A stretch of 59,723 nt of DNA from an uncultured Reyranella sp. (lineage in GTDB: Bacteria; Pseudomonadota; Alphaproteobacteria; Reyranellales; Reyranellaceae). Made by a program: the position numbers and the translations under genes. Positions 1 to 7,070 of this stretch are shown piece by piece (positions within the stretch are counted from its first letter, which is position 1; every line of letters begins with the position of its first letter). Where the stretch lies: contig CALFRN010000348.1 of the NCBI GenBank assembly GCA_937919085.1, positions 1-59,723 on the forward strand. Direction: 5' to 3'. The notes beneath the pieces are model-generated. The model was not told the DNA's origin. It worked only from the letters and a program-made list of their open reading frames with translations, and made no database searches.

Positions 1-143
1 GGCCGACCTTCGCGGCAACCCGGGGCGGCGCACAGGATCCGCCCGGCATGGTCAATATCCTGTCGAACATCGAGAAGGTGCCCTCGATGCTGCCCAGCAT
101 TCCGGTTCCCAGCTTCCACATTCCAAATCCGTTCGGCCGCTGA
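1..143 (+). CDS. 3' end of a truncated gene, function unknown
   Basis: The window opens inside a plus-strand reading frame that stops at TGA 141-143. The last 46 or so codons are rich in Pro and Ser and end in FHIPNPFGR. No family is recognisable from this tail. A good ribosome site and the cupin start follow 23 bases later, so the two genes may be co-transcribed. The frame is inferred from the absence of stops and the clean spacing to the next gene; the start lies outside the window. Confidence 0.45.
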   Translation, partial: PTFAATRGGAQDPPGMVNILSNIEKVPSMLPSIPVPSFHIPNPFGR

Positions 144-166
144 GCGACCGCAAGGGAGGACGCGCC

Positions 167-643
167 ATGACCGCAATGACGACCGCCGGCGCAACCGCCG
201 CCCCCTTCACCTTCGAGGGCCGCGAGATCGCGTGGAAGCAGTTCCGCGCGCTGGAGGGCGTCTACTATCACATCCTGGGCGTCGACATGGCGGCCGGGAC
301 GGTCGACTGGCTGATGAAATTCGAGCCCGGCCGCGCCTGCGTGATGCATCGCCACACCGGGCCCTGCAAGACCTTCGTGCTGGAGGGCGAGCATCACGTG
401 TTCGAACCTCTGGGCGGCGGACAGTTCCACCACGTCGCGCGCAAGGCCGGCACCTGGGCCACCAGCGACGGCGACAACGTGCACTATGAAAGCGGCGGCG
501 AGGCGGGCGGCGTGATCTACCTCTGCATGACCGGCCGCGAGGGCATCGTCTACGACATCCTCGACGATGCGCTGCAGAGCGAGCGTGCGATCTCGGTCGG
601 CGACTTCAAGCGCGGCCACGACAAGGCGGTCGCGGGGCGATAG
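167..643 (+). CDS. cupin-domain protein (ChrR/DAD-like)
   Basis: A 158-residue single-domain cupin. The centre carries a metal-binding cupin signature, MHRHTGPCKTFVLEGE (about residues 61-76), with two His and a Glu placed as in mononuclear metal cupins, and a second motif region around DNVHYESGG. This family includes 2,4'-dihydroxyacetophenone-dioxygenase-like and ChrR-like proteins, but the substrate cannot be named. Start chosen at ATG 167 because GGAGG lies about 10 bases upstream; ATG 176 is an in-frame alternative. It follows the truncated gene by 23 bases. Cytoplasmic: no signal peptide. The fold is seen clearly; a dioxygenase or isomerase activity is inference. Confidence 0.75.
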   Translation: MTAMTTAGATAAPFTFEGREIAWKQFRALEGVYYHILGVDMAAGTVDWLMKFEPGRACVMHRHTGPCKTFVLEGEHHVFEPLGGGQFHHVARKAGTWATSDGDNVHYESGGEAGGVIYLCMTGREGIVYDILDDALQSERAISVGDFKRGHDKAVAGR

Positions 644-670
644 GACCCGCGGGCAGAGGCGCTGGCCGCC

Positions 671-790
671 TCAGCCGCGGAAGTTGTCCCAGCCTCCGGC
701 CGGTGGCGCCACGTAGTTGCCGCGTTCGGCGTCGGACTTGCAACTTGCAAGAGCCAGGACGGCGAGCATCAAAACCAGAAGTTTCGTCAT
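671..790 (-). CDS. very small predicted lipoprotein (39 aa)
   Basis: A 39-residue minus-strand peptide beginning MTKLLVLMLAVLALASC. It has a charged N-terminus, a hydrophobic stretch and an L-A-S-C lipobox with Cys17 as the likely lipidated residue. The mature part is only about 23 residues (KSDAERGNYVAPPAGGWDNF and so on). Small lipoproteins of this kind are common and often missed by gene callers. It is divergent from the membrane protein at 834, sharing a 43-base gap. The ribosome site is weak. Function unknown; it may serve as an envelope peptide, which is only inference. Confidence 0.55.
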   Translation of the reverse strand: MTKLLVLMLAVLALASCKSDAERGNYVAPPAGGWDNFRG

Positions 791-833
791 TTTTTCGGCC
801 TCGTGATATTGGCCGGAGTATATACTGCGGCGT

Positions 834-1358
834 ATGGCCGAACTCATCAAAACCAGCCTGATTTTCGTCCTGTCCAACTTTTCGCTGTCGTTCCTGGTGC
901 TGGGTGGCGTTGTCGCGCTGGCGGCAATCGCGCGGGCGCCGGGACCGCTACGGCGCGAGGTCGTGGTCGAGAAGCTGCTGGCCTGGCATGTCTTCTTCGC
1001 CATTGGGGTCGCCTATCTCTACAACTTCGTCTGCCACGTCTTCTTCGGCCAGTTCACGGCAGCCTTCATCGGTTGGGCGCAAAGCCCGTTCCAGCTCGAG
1101 GTCGGCACGGCAAGCCTGGGCTTCGCCATCGTCGGTTTCCTCGCCGCCTTCGGGAGTTTCGATCTCAGGCTCGCGGCGGTCATAGGCAGCGCCGCCTTCC
1201 TGCTGGGCGCCGCAGCCGGCCATGTCTACCAGATGGCGATGGCGCACAATTTCGCGCCCGGCAATGCCGGAACGATCTTTTACACCGACATCGCGATTCC
1301 GCTGATCGGGCTCGGACTGCTGTGGTTGCAGAAACGCTGGGGCCGACCGCAGGCCTAG
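834..1358 (+). CDS. integral membrane protein, DUF6790-like
   Basis: A 174-residue protein with about five hydrophobic helices: near residues 8-32, 48-70, 88-107, 111-130 and 147-165. Short polar loops lie between them and the C-terminus is basic (QKRWGRPQA). The conserved look of FVCHVFFGQFTAAFIGW and GHVYQ resembles the DUF6790 family of small membrane proteins, whose function is not known. It converges on nadC with only nine bases between stops. No operon partner is visible. The family name is from memory and should be treated as tentative; membrane location is clear. Confidence 0.7.
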   Translation: MAELIKTSLIFVLSNFSLSFLVLGGVVALAAIARAPGPLRREVVVEKLLAWHVFFAIGVAYLYNFVCHVFFGQFTAAFIGWAQSPFQLEVGTASLGFAIVGFLAAFGSFDLRLAAVIGSAAFLLGAAAGHVYQMAMAHNFAPGNAGTIFYTDIAIPLIGLGLLWLQKRWGRPQA

Positions 1359-1367
1359 GCCGGCCGC

Positions 1368-2282
1368 TCACGCCGCCGCGGGATGGGCTTCGCGGCCGCG
1401 GTCCCGCCGGAGGCGGCGCCAGTCGAGGCCGATGTCGAGCACGGCGGCGCTGTGGGTGAGCCAGCCGGCCGAGATGAGATCGACGCCGCTGGCGGCAATG
1501 GCCGGCGCGGTCGCGGGCGTGATGCGGCCCGACGCCTCGGCAACCGCGCGGCCGGCGATGCGGCGCACCGCCTCGGCCAGCACCTCGGGGCCCATGTTGT
1601 CGAGCAGCACGGCATCGATGCCCTCGGCCAGCGCCTGGTCGAGCTGGTCGAGCGAATCGACCTCGACCTCGATCTTCACCAGATGGCCGGTGCCGGCGCG
1701 GGCGGCGCGGATGGCCGGCGCCACGCCGCCCGCCGCGGCAACGTGGTTGTCCTTGATCAGCACGGCATCGTCGAGCCCAAAGCGGTGATTGACGCCGCCC
1801 CCGGCACGCACGGCGTATTTCTGCAAGGCTCGCAGGCCGGGCATGGTCTTGCGCGTGCAGCAGATGCGCGACTTGTAGCCCTGCACCGCCGCCACCAGCG
1901 TCGCCGTCGCGGTGGCGACGCCGCTCAGGTGACCGAGGAAATTGAGCGCCACCCGCTCGGCCGTCAGGATGCCGCGCGCCGGGCCCGACAGGGTGGCGAT
2001 GCGGTCGCCCGGTCCGACATGGGTGCCGTCGGGCCGGTCGATCGCGATCTCGATGGCGGGATCGACGAGGCGAAACGCCAGCGCCGCGGCATCGAGGCCG
2101 GCCACGATGCCGGGCTGGCGGGCGACCAGCGCCGTCTCGGCCCAGGCTTCGGCCGGCACGATGGCGTCGGTGGTGAGATCGCCGGCGCGGCCGAGGTCTT
2201 CCAGCAGGGCGGCACGCACCGGCGGCTCGATCATGATCAGCGGCAGCGGGGCCAGCGGGGCCAGGGATCCGGAAAGGGACAT
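1368..2282 (-). CDS. nadC: quinolinate phosphoribosyltransferase NadC
   Basis: 304 residues. NadC converts quinolinate and PRPP to nicotinate mononucleotide, CO2 and PPi in de novo NAD synthesis. The sequence shows the family hallmarks: an N-terminal [16 protein letters not shown] segment, [13 protein letters not shown], the PRPP/quinolinate-binding [37 protein letters not shown] stretch, and VLLDNMGPE with SGRIT near the C-terminus. Length is normal. It starts 11 bases after the nadA stop, so nadA-nadC is a two-gene operon. No nadB lies between or beside them, so the iminoaspartate step must be encoded elsewhere, by nadB or an aspartate dehydrogenase. Confidence 0.97.
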   Translation of the reverse strand: [304 protein letters not shown]

Positions 2283-2293
2283 CGCCGCCTCCC

Positions 2294-3268
2294 CTAGCCG
2301 ACCGCCAGCATGCGCTCGACCGCACGTCGCGCGGGCGCGGCGACGGCGGGATCGATCGTCACCTCGTGACTCATCGTCTCGAGCGCGCGGCGGATCCGGG
2401 GCAGCGTGATGCGCTTCATGTGCGGGCAGAGATTGCACGGCCGCACGAACTCGATCTCGGGATGGAGTGCGGCGATATTGTCGCTCATCGAGCATTCGGT
2501 CATCAGCACGACGCGTGCCGGCCGCTCGCGCGCGACATAGTCGGCCATCGCCGCCGTGGAGCCGGCGAAATCGGCCTCGGCCACGACCTCGGGCGGGCAT
2601 TCGGGATGGGCCAGCACGACAACGCCGGGATGGCCGGCGCGCACCTGGCGTACGTCGGCGGCGGAGAAGCGCTCGTGGACCTCGCAGTGACCGGCCCAGG
2701 TGAGGACCTCGACGTCGGTTTCGCGGGCGATGTTCCGCGCCAGGTATTCGTCGGGCAGCATGATGACCCTGGGCACGCCCAGGCTCTCGACGATCTTCTT
2801 GGCATTGCCCGAGGTGCAGCAGATGTCGCTCTCGGCCTTCACCGCCGCCGAGGTGTTGACGTAGGTGACGATCGGCACGCCGGGCCAGCGCTGGCGCAGC
2901 AGCCGCACGTCCTCGACCGTGATCGATTCGGCCAGCGAGCAGCCGGCCCTGAGATCGGGGATCAGCACGGTGCGCGAGGGGTTCAGGAGCTTGGCGGTCT
3001 CGGCCATGAAGTGCACGCCGGCCAGCACGATCACCTCGGCATCGGTCTTCATCGCCTCGCGGGCGAGCGCCAGGCTGTCGCCGACGATGTCGGCGACGCC
3101 GTGGAAGATCTCCGGCGTCTGGTAGTTGTGCGCCAGGATCACGGCGTTCCTGTCGCGTTTCAGCGCCAGGATGGCATCGACGTCGGGCGCGAACTCGGAC
3201 CATTCGGCCGGCAGGATCACCGACCTGACCTTTTCATAGAGCGCGGCGGCTTGGCTGGAAACGGTCAT
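2294..3268 (-). CDS. nadA: quinolinate synthase NadA
   Basis: 324 residues. NadA condenses iminoaspartate with dihydroxyacetone phosphate to quinolinate using a [4Fe-4S] cluster. Three Cys match the usual cluster ligands: Cys110 in AGCSLAES, Cys195 in GHCEVH and Cys281 in NLCPHMK. AHNYQ (residues 46-50) and [21 protein letters not shown] are further family motifs. Start at ATG 3268. It heads the nadA-nadC operon. Two similar 19-base palindromic sites lie 12-57 bases upstream of the start codon and are the probable point of control, most likely by the Nudix-related regulator encoded at 3933-4877. Confidence 0.97.
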   Translation of the reverse strand: MTVSSQAAALYEKVRSVILPAEWSEFAPDVDAILALKRDRNAVILAHNYQTPEIFHGVADIVGDSLALAREAMKTDAEVIVLAGVHFMAETAKLLNPSRTVLIPDLRAGCSLAESITVEDVRLLRQRWPGVPIVTYVNTSAAVKAESDICCTSGNAKKIVESLGVPRVIMLPDEYLARNIARETDVEVLTWAGHCEVHERFSAADVRQVRAGHPGVVVLAHPECPPEVVAEADFAGSTAAMADYVARERPARVVLMTECSMSDNIAALHPEIEFVRPCNLCPHMKRITLPRIRRALETMSHEVTIDPAVAAPARRAVERMLAVG

Positions 3269-3279
3269 GGGGCACCTTG

Positions 3280-3298
3280 TATGCTCACTATGAGCATT
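3280..3298. promoter_or_regulatory. palindromic operator 1 upstream of nadA
   Basis: A perfect 7-base inverted repeat, ATGCTCA-CTA-TGAGCAT (3281-3297), lies 12 bases before the nadA start codon. Its position fits a repressor site. It shares 13 of 19 bases with the second site 27 bases away, centre to centre. The NadQ-type regulators of alphaproteobacteria are known to control nad operons through palindromes; the assignment to the local regulator is inference. Confidence 0.65.
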
Positions 3299-3306
3299 TG
3301 TATCTT

Positions 3307-3325
3307 TATGCTATGAATGAGTATA
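3307..3325. promoter_or_regulatory. palindromic operator 2 upstream of nadA (degenerate)
   Basis: TATGCTATGAATGAGTATA is an imperfect palindrome, TATGCT facing GAGTATA. It matches operator 1 at 13 of 19 positions, including TATGCT and ATGAG. Centres are 27 bases apart, between two and three helical turns, so a bound dimer pair could interact. The sequence is far more A+T-rich than the genes around it, as expected for a promoter-operator region shared by nadA and the divergent gene at 3389. Confidence 0.5.
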
Positions 3326-3388
3326 ATGGTCGTCAAGCCCCTTTTCGTGGTTTCGACAGGCGACGGACGGTCGACTAAAAAGGCGGGC

Positions 3389-3907
3389 ATGCGCAGCATC
3401 TTCAGTATCGCCATCGGCCTGGCGGCCCTCACCGGGGCCGCGGGTGCGTCGGCCCAGACGGCGTCCTTCACCGATCCCCAGGCCTATTGCCGGGCGGTCG
3501 GCACGATCGACGCACCCGACCGGCGCTTCACCGGCCACGGCGTTCCCGACTGGATCCAGGCAACGTTCCTCTCGCCGCAGGAGATCGCCGCCATCAAGGC
3601 CGGCCGGCGGCCGGACTACGGCATCGCCTGGCGCTGCGTGCAGGGCGAAGTGCTGGCCTGCCAGAACGCCCAGTCGCCGTCGTGCATGAAGCCCGACACC
3701 GACCGCACGCCGACCGCCGCGATGCGCGACTTCTGCCGCGACGACAAGGCTGCCTTGCCGGTGATCCCGCGGGCGGTCACCGGCACGGCACGCATGCTGG
3801 CCTACGACTGGGTGTGCCGCGGCGCGGCGCCCGCGATCGCCAGGGAAACGCCGCTCGACGCACAGGGTTTCGTCGCCGCCGACTGGAAGCGCGTCGGCCC
3901 GAAGTAG
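3389..3907 (+). CDS. secreted protein of unknown function
   Basis: 172 residues from ATG 3389. The first 23 residues, MRSIFSIAIGLAALTGAAGA then SAQ, form a standard Sec signal peptide, which is why this start is preferred over the upstream in-frame ATG at 3317 that would bury it. The mature part has seven Cys (for example YCRA, WRCVQGEVLACQ, PSCMK, DFCRDD, WVCRG), suggesting disulphides in the periplasm. No catalytic motif is recognised. It is divergent from nadA, so the operators at 3280-3325 could also affect it. Its 3' end lies in a 13-base tandem duplication that repeats the stop codon. Confidence 0.7.
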   Translation: MRSIFSIAIGLAALTGAAGASAQTASFTDPQAYCRAVGTIDAPDRRFTGHGVPDWIQATFLSPQEIAAIKAGRRPDYGIAWRCVQGEVLACQNAQSPSCMKPDTDRTPTAAMRDFCRDDKAALPVIPRAVTGTARMLAYDWVCRGAAPAIARETPLDAQGFVAADWKRVGPK

Positions 3908-3921
3908 AGGCCCGAAGTAGA
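3896..3921 (+). repeat. 13-bp tandem duplication across a stop codon
   Basis: GGCCCGAAGTAGA occurs twice without a gap (3896-3908 and 3909-3921). The first copy supplies the last codons and TAG stop of the secreted-protein gene. This looks like a replication-slippage duplication. It is followed by the 12-base palindrome GAGCGGCCGCTC at 3923-3934, which contains the stop of the convergent regulator gene. Confidence 0.8.
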
Positions 3922-3932
3922 GGAGCGGCCGC

Positions 3933-4877
3933 TCAGGTGGAGCGCGAGAGCGGCAGCTTGCTGCCGGCGACCGCGCGCTCGAGCAGGATCTCGCGGCGGA
4001 AACGGAAGAGCTTGGCCGGACGGCCACCGGTTTCGGCCGAAACGCCGCCGGTCTCCTCGACCAGCCCCTGCTGCTCGATCACGCGGCGGAAATTCTGCTT
4101 GTGCAACGGCCGGCCGGCCAGGGCTTCGACCGCGCGCTGGAGCTGGCCCAGCGTGAAGTCGGGCGGCATCAGCTCGAACACCACGGGCCGGTATTTGATC
4201 TTGGCGCGTAGCCGCGCGATCCCGGTGGCCAGGATGCGGCGGTGGTCATAGTGCATCGCCGCGCCCGGCAGGACGTCGGCCTGACCCTTGCGGCGGCCGG
4301 CCTCGGCGACGAGCCCCGCCTCGTAGAGCAGCTCGTAGCGCTGCAGCACCAGGTCCTCGTTCCAGGTGGCCTCGGCGAAATTGATCTCGACCCGCTGGCG
4401 ACGCTCGCGTCGCGCCGCGGTGTCGGCCGCGGCATCGACCCAGCGCCGCAGCCGCGGCAGAACCTGGCGGACCACAATTGCCGGCAGACCGCCACGCCGG
4501 TCCTCCCACGGAAGATAGCGGTACCAGCTCTGCCAGCCGGGCTCGTGCTGGCCGGCCTCGGCACGCTCGCGCGTGAGACCGAGGTAGGAGATCGAGACGA
4601 TGCGCAGGCCGGACGCGGCCCCGGCGCGCGAACGATCGGCGAAGGTATAGAGCTGCTCGACATAGCCCAGCGGATGATGGGTATGGCGCTCGACCCAGGC
4701 GCGCAGGCCCACCTGCAGCGTCGGATGATCGCCCTCGAAGGGCCCCGACGGCAGCAGCAAACCGTCATCAAGGGTAAGCACCTGCGGCTCGTCGTCGATC
4801 AGCGCGACGAGCACGGCGTTCAGTTCGATTGAAACGGCACGGGAGCGATTGGCGACAGACGGCATATCGGGTGCCAT
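3933..4877 (-). CDS. Nudix-related transcriptional regulator (NrtR/NadQ type)
   Basis: 314 residues from ATG 4877 (ATG 4865 is an alternative). Residues about 15-140 resemble a Nudix fold (ELNAVLVALIDDEPQVLTL, then LPSGPFEGDHPTLQVGLRAWV and GYVEQLYTFADRSR), but the catalytic GX5EX7REUXEE box is degraded, as in regulator versions. Residues about 225-297 are a winged helix typical of NrtR: FTLGQLQRAVEALAGRPLHK, NFRRVIEQQGLVEETG, then GRPAKLFRF. NrtR-like and NadQ-like proteins sense NAD metabolites and repress NAD genes. One small gene separates it from nadA-nadC, whose promoter carries two matching palindromes. Naming it NadQ is likely but not proven; no matching palindrome is visible before its own start. 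Confidence 0.8.
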   Translation of the reverse strand: MAPDMPSVANRSRAVSIELNAVLVALIDDEPQVLTLDDGLLLPSGPFEGDHPTLQVGLRAWVERHTHHPLGYVEQLYTFADRSRAGAASGLRIVSISYLGLTRERAEAGQHEPGWQSWYRYLPWEDRRGGLPAIVVRQVLPRLRRWVDAAADTAARRERRQRVEINFAEATWNEDLVLQRYELLYEAGLVAEAGRRKGQADVLPGAAMHYDHRRILATGIARLRAKIKYRPVVFELMPPDFTLGQLQRAVEALAGRPLHKQNFRRVIEQQGLVEETGGVSAETGGRPAKLFRFRREILLERAVAGSKLPLSRST

Positions 4878-4936
4878 TATGCCCGTTCTTCGCGGCGCGC
4901 GCTCGCTGCACGATGCTGTTTCAACCGGAGGCGAAC

Positions 4937-5404
4937 ATGGCGGCCAAGATAAAAAAGAACATCCACGACGAGAATTCGCCCGAATACCGCCGCGGCATGG
5001 CGGAAATCCGCAAGCAGCTCGGCCCGATGGCCGATTCCTACATCCGCAACATCAAGGCGCTGGCGCCGGAATTCGCCTGGGTGAATGTCACTTTTCCGTT
5101 TGCCGAACTCTACACCCGCGACGTGATCGACCTCAGGACCCGCGAACTCTGCACGGTCGCCGCACTCACGGTCCAGGGCTTCTCGTTGCCCGAGCTGAAA
5201 CTGCATGTGAAAGCCGCCCTGCGCTGCGGCGCCTCGCGCGGCGAGGTGGTAGAGATCATCACCCAGATGATCGCCTATTGCGGCTTTCCGGCCGCGACCA
5301 ATGCGCTGATGACCATGAAGCAGGCCTTCGACGAGGTCGACACCGCGGCGAAGAAAGCCAAGCGCAAGCCGCGCAAGGCCGCCAAGAAGGCGAGGCGCAA
5401 GTGA
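4937..5404 (+). CDS. carboxymuconolactone decarboxylase-fold (AhpD-like) protein
   Basis: 155 residues from ATG 4937, chosen because GGAGG precedes it by six bases; upstream in-frame starts lack this. The core (about residues 35-125) is the all-helical CMD/AhpD fold: FAELYTRDVIDLRTRELCTVAALTVQG, then LHVKAALRCGASRGEVVEIITQM and GFPAATNALMTMKQAF. It lacks the paired CXXC of peroxidase-type AhpD. The last 17 residues are almost all Lys, Arg and Ala (KKAKRKPRKAAKKARRK), suggesting nucleic-acid or membrane contact. It overlaps the acetolactate synthase start by four bases (GTGA), implying coupled translation. Actual substrate unknown. Confidence 0.8.
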   Translation: MAAKIKKNIHDENSPEYRRGMAEIRKQLGPMADSYIRNIKALAPEFAWVNVTFPFAELYTRDVIDLRTRELCTVAALTVQGFSLPELKLHVKAALRCGASRGEVVEIITQMIAYCGFPAATNALMTMKQAFDEVDTAAKKAKRKPRKAAKKARRK

Positions 5405-7059
5405 GCGCCGCCGAGAACGGCGCCCGCCTGCTGGTGCGGAACCTCGAAGCCCAGGGCGTCGAGCATGTGTTCGGCATTCCCGGCGCCAAGATCGATCCGG
5501 TGTTCAACGCCCTGGCCGATTCGAAGATCAAGACCGTGGTGTGCCGCCACGAACAGAACGCCGCCTTCATCGCTGGCGGCCTGGGTCGCCTCACCGGCCG
5601 GGCCGGGGTGGTGCTGGTGACTTCGGGGCCCGGCGTCTCCAACCTCGCGACCGGGCTTGCCACCGCCAACACCGAGGGCGACCCGATCGTGGCACTGGGC
5701 GGCGCCGTGCCGGTGGCCGACCGGCTGAAACTCACCCACCAGAGCATGAACACGGTGGCGATGCTGCGGCCGATCACCAAATACACCGCCGAGATCGATT
5801 CGCCGGCGGCGATTTCCGAGGCCATTGCGGCAGCCTTCCGTGCCGCCGAATCCGGCCGGCCGGGGGCTGCCTTCCTCAGCCTGCCCAAGGACGTCATGAA
5901 GGCCGAAGTGTCCGGCAGCGTGTTGACGCCCGCCGCCATCGCCGCGCAGGGCCCGGCCGATACCGACGCCATCGCCGCCGCCGCTGCCCTGATCGATGCC
6001 GCTGAACGGCCGGTGGTCCTGCTCGGCATGCTGGCGAGCCAGCCCGCCGTGGCCGCCGCCGTACGGTCTCTGCTGTCGAAGGCAGCGCTCGCCGTTGCCG
6101 GCACCTACCAGGCGGCAGGCGTGGTGCCGCGCGAACGGCTCGACTGCTTCGCCGGCCGCGTCGGGCTGTTCCACAACCAGCCGGCCGACCGCCTGCTCGA
6201 TGCCGCCGACCTCGTCGTGACGGTGGGCTTCGATCCCGTCGAATACGATCCGGCGCTGTGGAACCGCGGTCGCAAGCGCAAGCTGATCCACGTCGACTGC
6301 GTGCCCGCCGAGATCGACAACGACTACCGGCCCGACCTCGAACTGCTGGGCAGCTCCGCCGCCACCCTGCGCGCGCTCGGCGCCCTGGTGAAGCCACGCC
6401 CAAGTCCGGCCCAGGCCGGCCTGCTGGCCGAAATCCAGCGCGGCCGCACGGCGCTCACTGCCGAGGCCGCGACGCGCACCGGCACGCCGGTCCATCCGCT
6501 CAAGCTGGTCGAGGAACTGCAGAAGCTGGTCGACGACGACGTCACGCTCTGCTCCGACATGGGCTCGTTCCACATCTGGATGGCGCGTCACCTGATCAGC
6601 CACCGGCCGCGCCAGATCATGATCAGCAACGGCCAGCAAACGCTGGGCGTTGCGCTGCCGTGGGCGATCGCGGCCTGCCTCGCCAATCCCGGCGGCAAGG
6701 TGATCTCGGTGTCGGGCGACGGCGGCTTCCTGTTCTCCGCCGTCGAGCTCGAAACCGCGGTGCGGCTCAAGTGCAACTTCGTGCATCTCGTCTGGATCGA
6801 CGGCAGCTACGACATGGTCGGCATCCAGGAGGTGGCGGCCTATGGCCGCGAGTCCGGGGTGCGCTTCGGCCCGGTCGATGTCGTGAAGTTCGCCGAATCG
6901 ATGGGCGCCCAAGGCCTGCGCATCGAGACCCCCGACCAGGTCGGGCCGGTGCTGCGCCGGGCGATGGCGATGGACGGGCCGGTCATCGTCGGCGTGCCGG
7001 TCGATTATCGCGACAATCCCGGGCTGATGGCCGCGTTGCATCCCGACGTCATCATCTAG
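5401..7059 (+). CDS. acetolactate synthase, catabolic (AlsS/BudB) type
   Basis: 552 residues from GTG 5401; this start sits in a GTGA overlap with the preceding stop. Three ThDP-enzyme domains are visible: an N-terminal Pyr domain with the catalytic Glu51 (CRHEQNAAFIAGG), a central domain, and a C-terminal PP domain with the ThDP/Mg motif GDGG (about 439-442) and VHLVWIDGSYDMVGIQE. The segment SGVRFGPVDVVKFAESMGAQGLRI matches BudB/AlsS rather than FAD-dependent IlvB. These enzymes make alpha-acetolactate from two pyruvates, often for acetoin. No acetolactate decarboxylase is adjacent; instead the partner is a CMD-fold protein. Other ThDP decarboxylase roles remain possible. Confidence 0.85.
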   Translation: MSAAENGARLLVRNLEAQGVEHVFGIPGAKIDPVFNALADSKIKTVVCRHEQNAAFIAGGLGRLTGRAGVVLVTSGPGVSNLATGLATANTEGDPIVALGGAVPVADRLKLTHQSMNTVAMLRPITKYTAEIDSPAAISEAIAAAFRAAESGRPGAAFLSLPKDVMKAEVSGSVLTPAAIAAQGPADTDAIAAAAALIDAAERPVVLLGMLASQPAVAAAVRSLLSKAALAVAGTYQAAGVVPRERLDCFAGRVGLFHNQPADRLLDAADLVVTVGFDPVEYDPALWNRGRKRKLIHVDCVPAEIDNDYRPDLELLGSSAATLRALGALVKPRPSPAQAGLLAEIQRGRTALTAEAATRTGTPVHPLKLVEELQKLVDDDVTLCSDMGSFHIWMARHLISHRPRQIMISNGQQTLGVALPWAIAACLANPGGKVISVSGDGGFLFSAVELETAVRLKCNFVHLVWIDGSYDMVGIQEVAAYGRESGVRFGPVDVVKFAESMGAQGLRIETPDQVGPVLRRAMAMDGPVIVGVPVDYRDNPGLMAALHPDVII

Positions 7060-7070
7060 CGGCCGGAGCG

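Noticed and set aside
1368-3203. A 611-codon open frame on the minus strand running through nadC and part of nadA
   Set aside because: Only the nadC part reads as a real protein; the rest is nadA in the wrong frame. nadA has its own frame and stop at 2294.
3923-3934. GAGCGGCCGCTC palindrome as a terminator
   Set aside because: Too short with no loop or U-tract, and partly within the end of the regulator gene.
4849-7059. A 736-codon frame that would fuse extra sequence to acetolactate synthase
   Set aside because: The first 184 codons are the CMD-fold gene read out of frame; GTG 5401 gives the normal family start.
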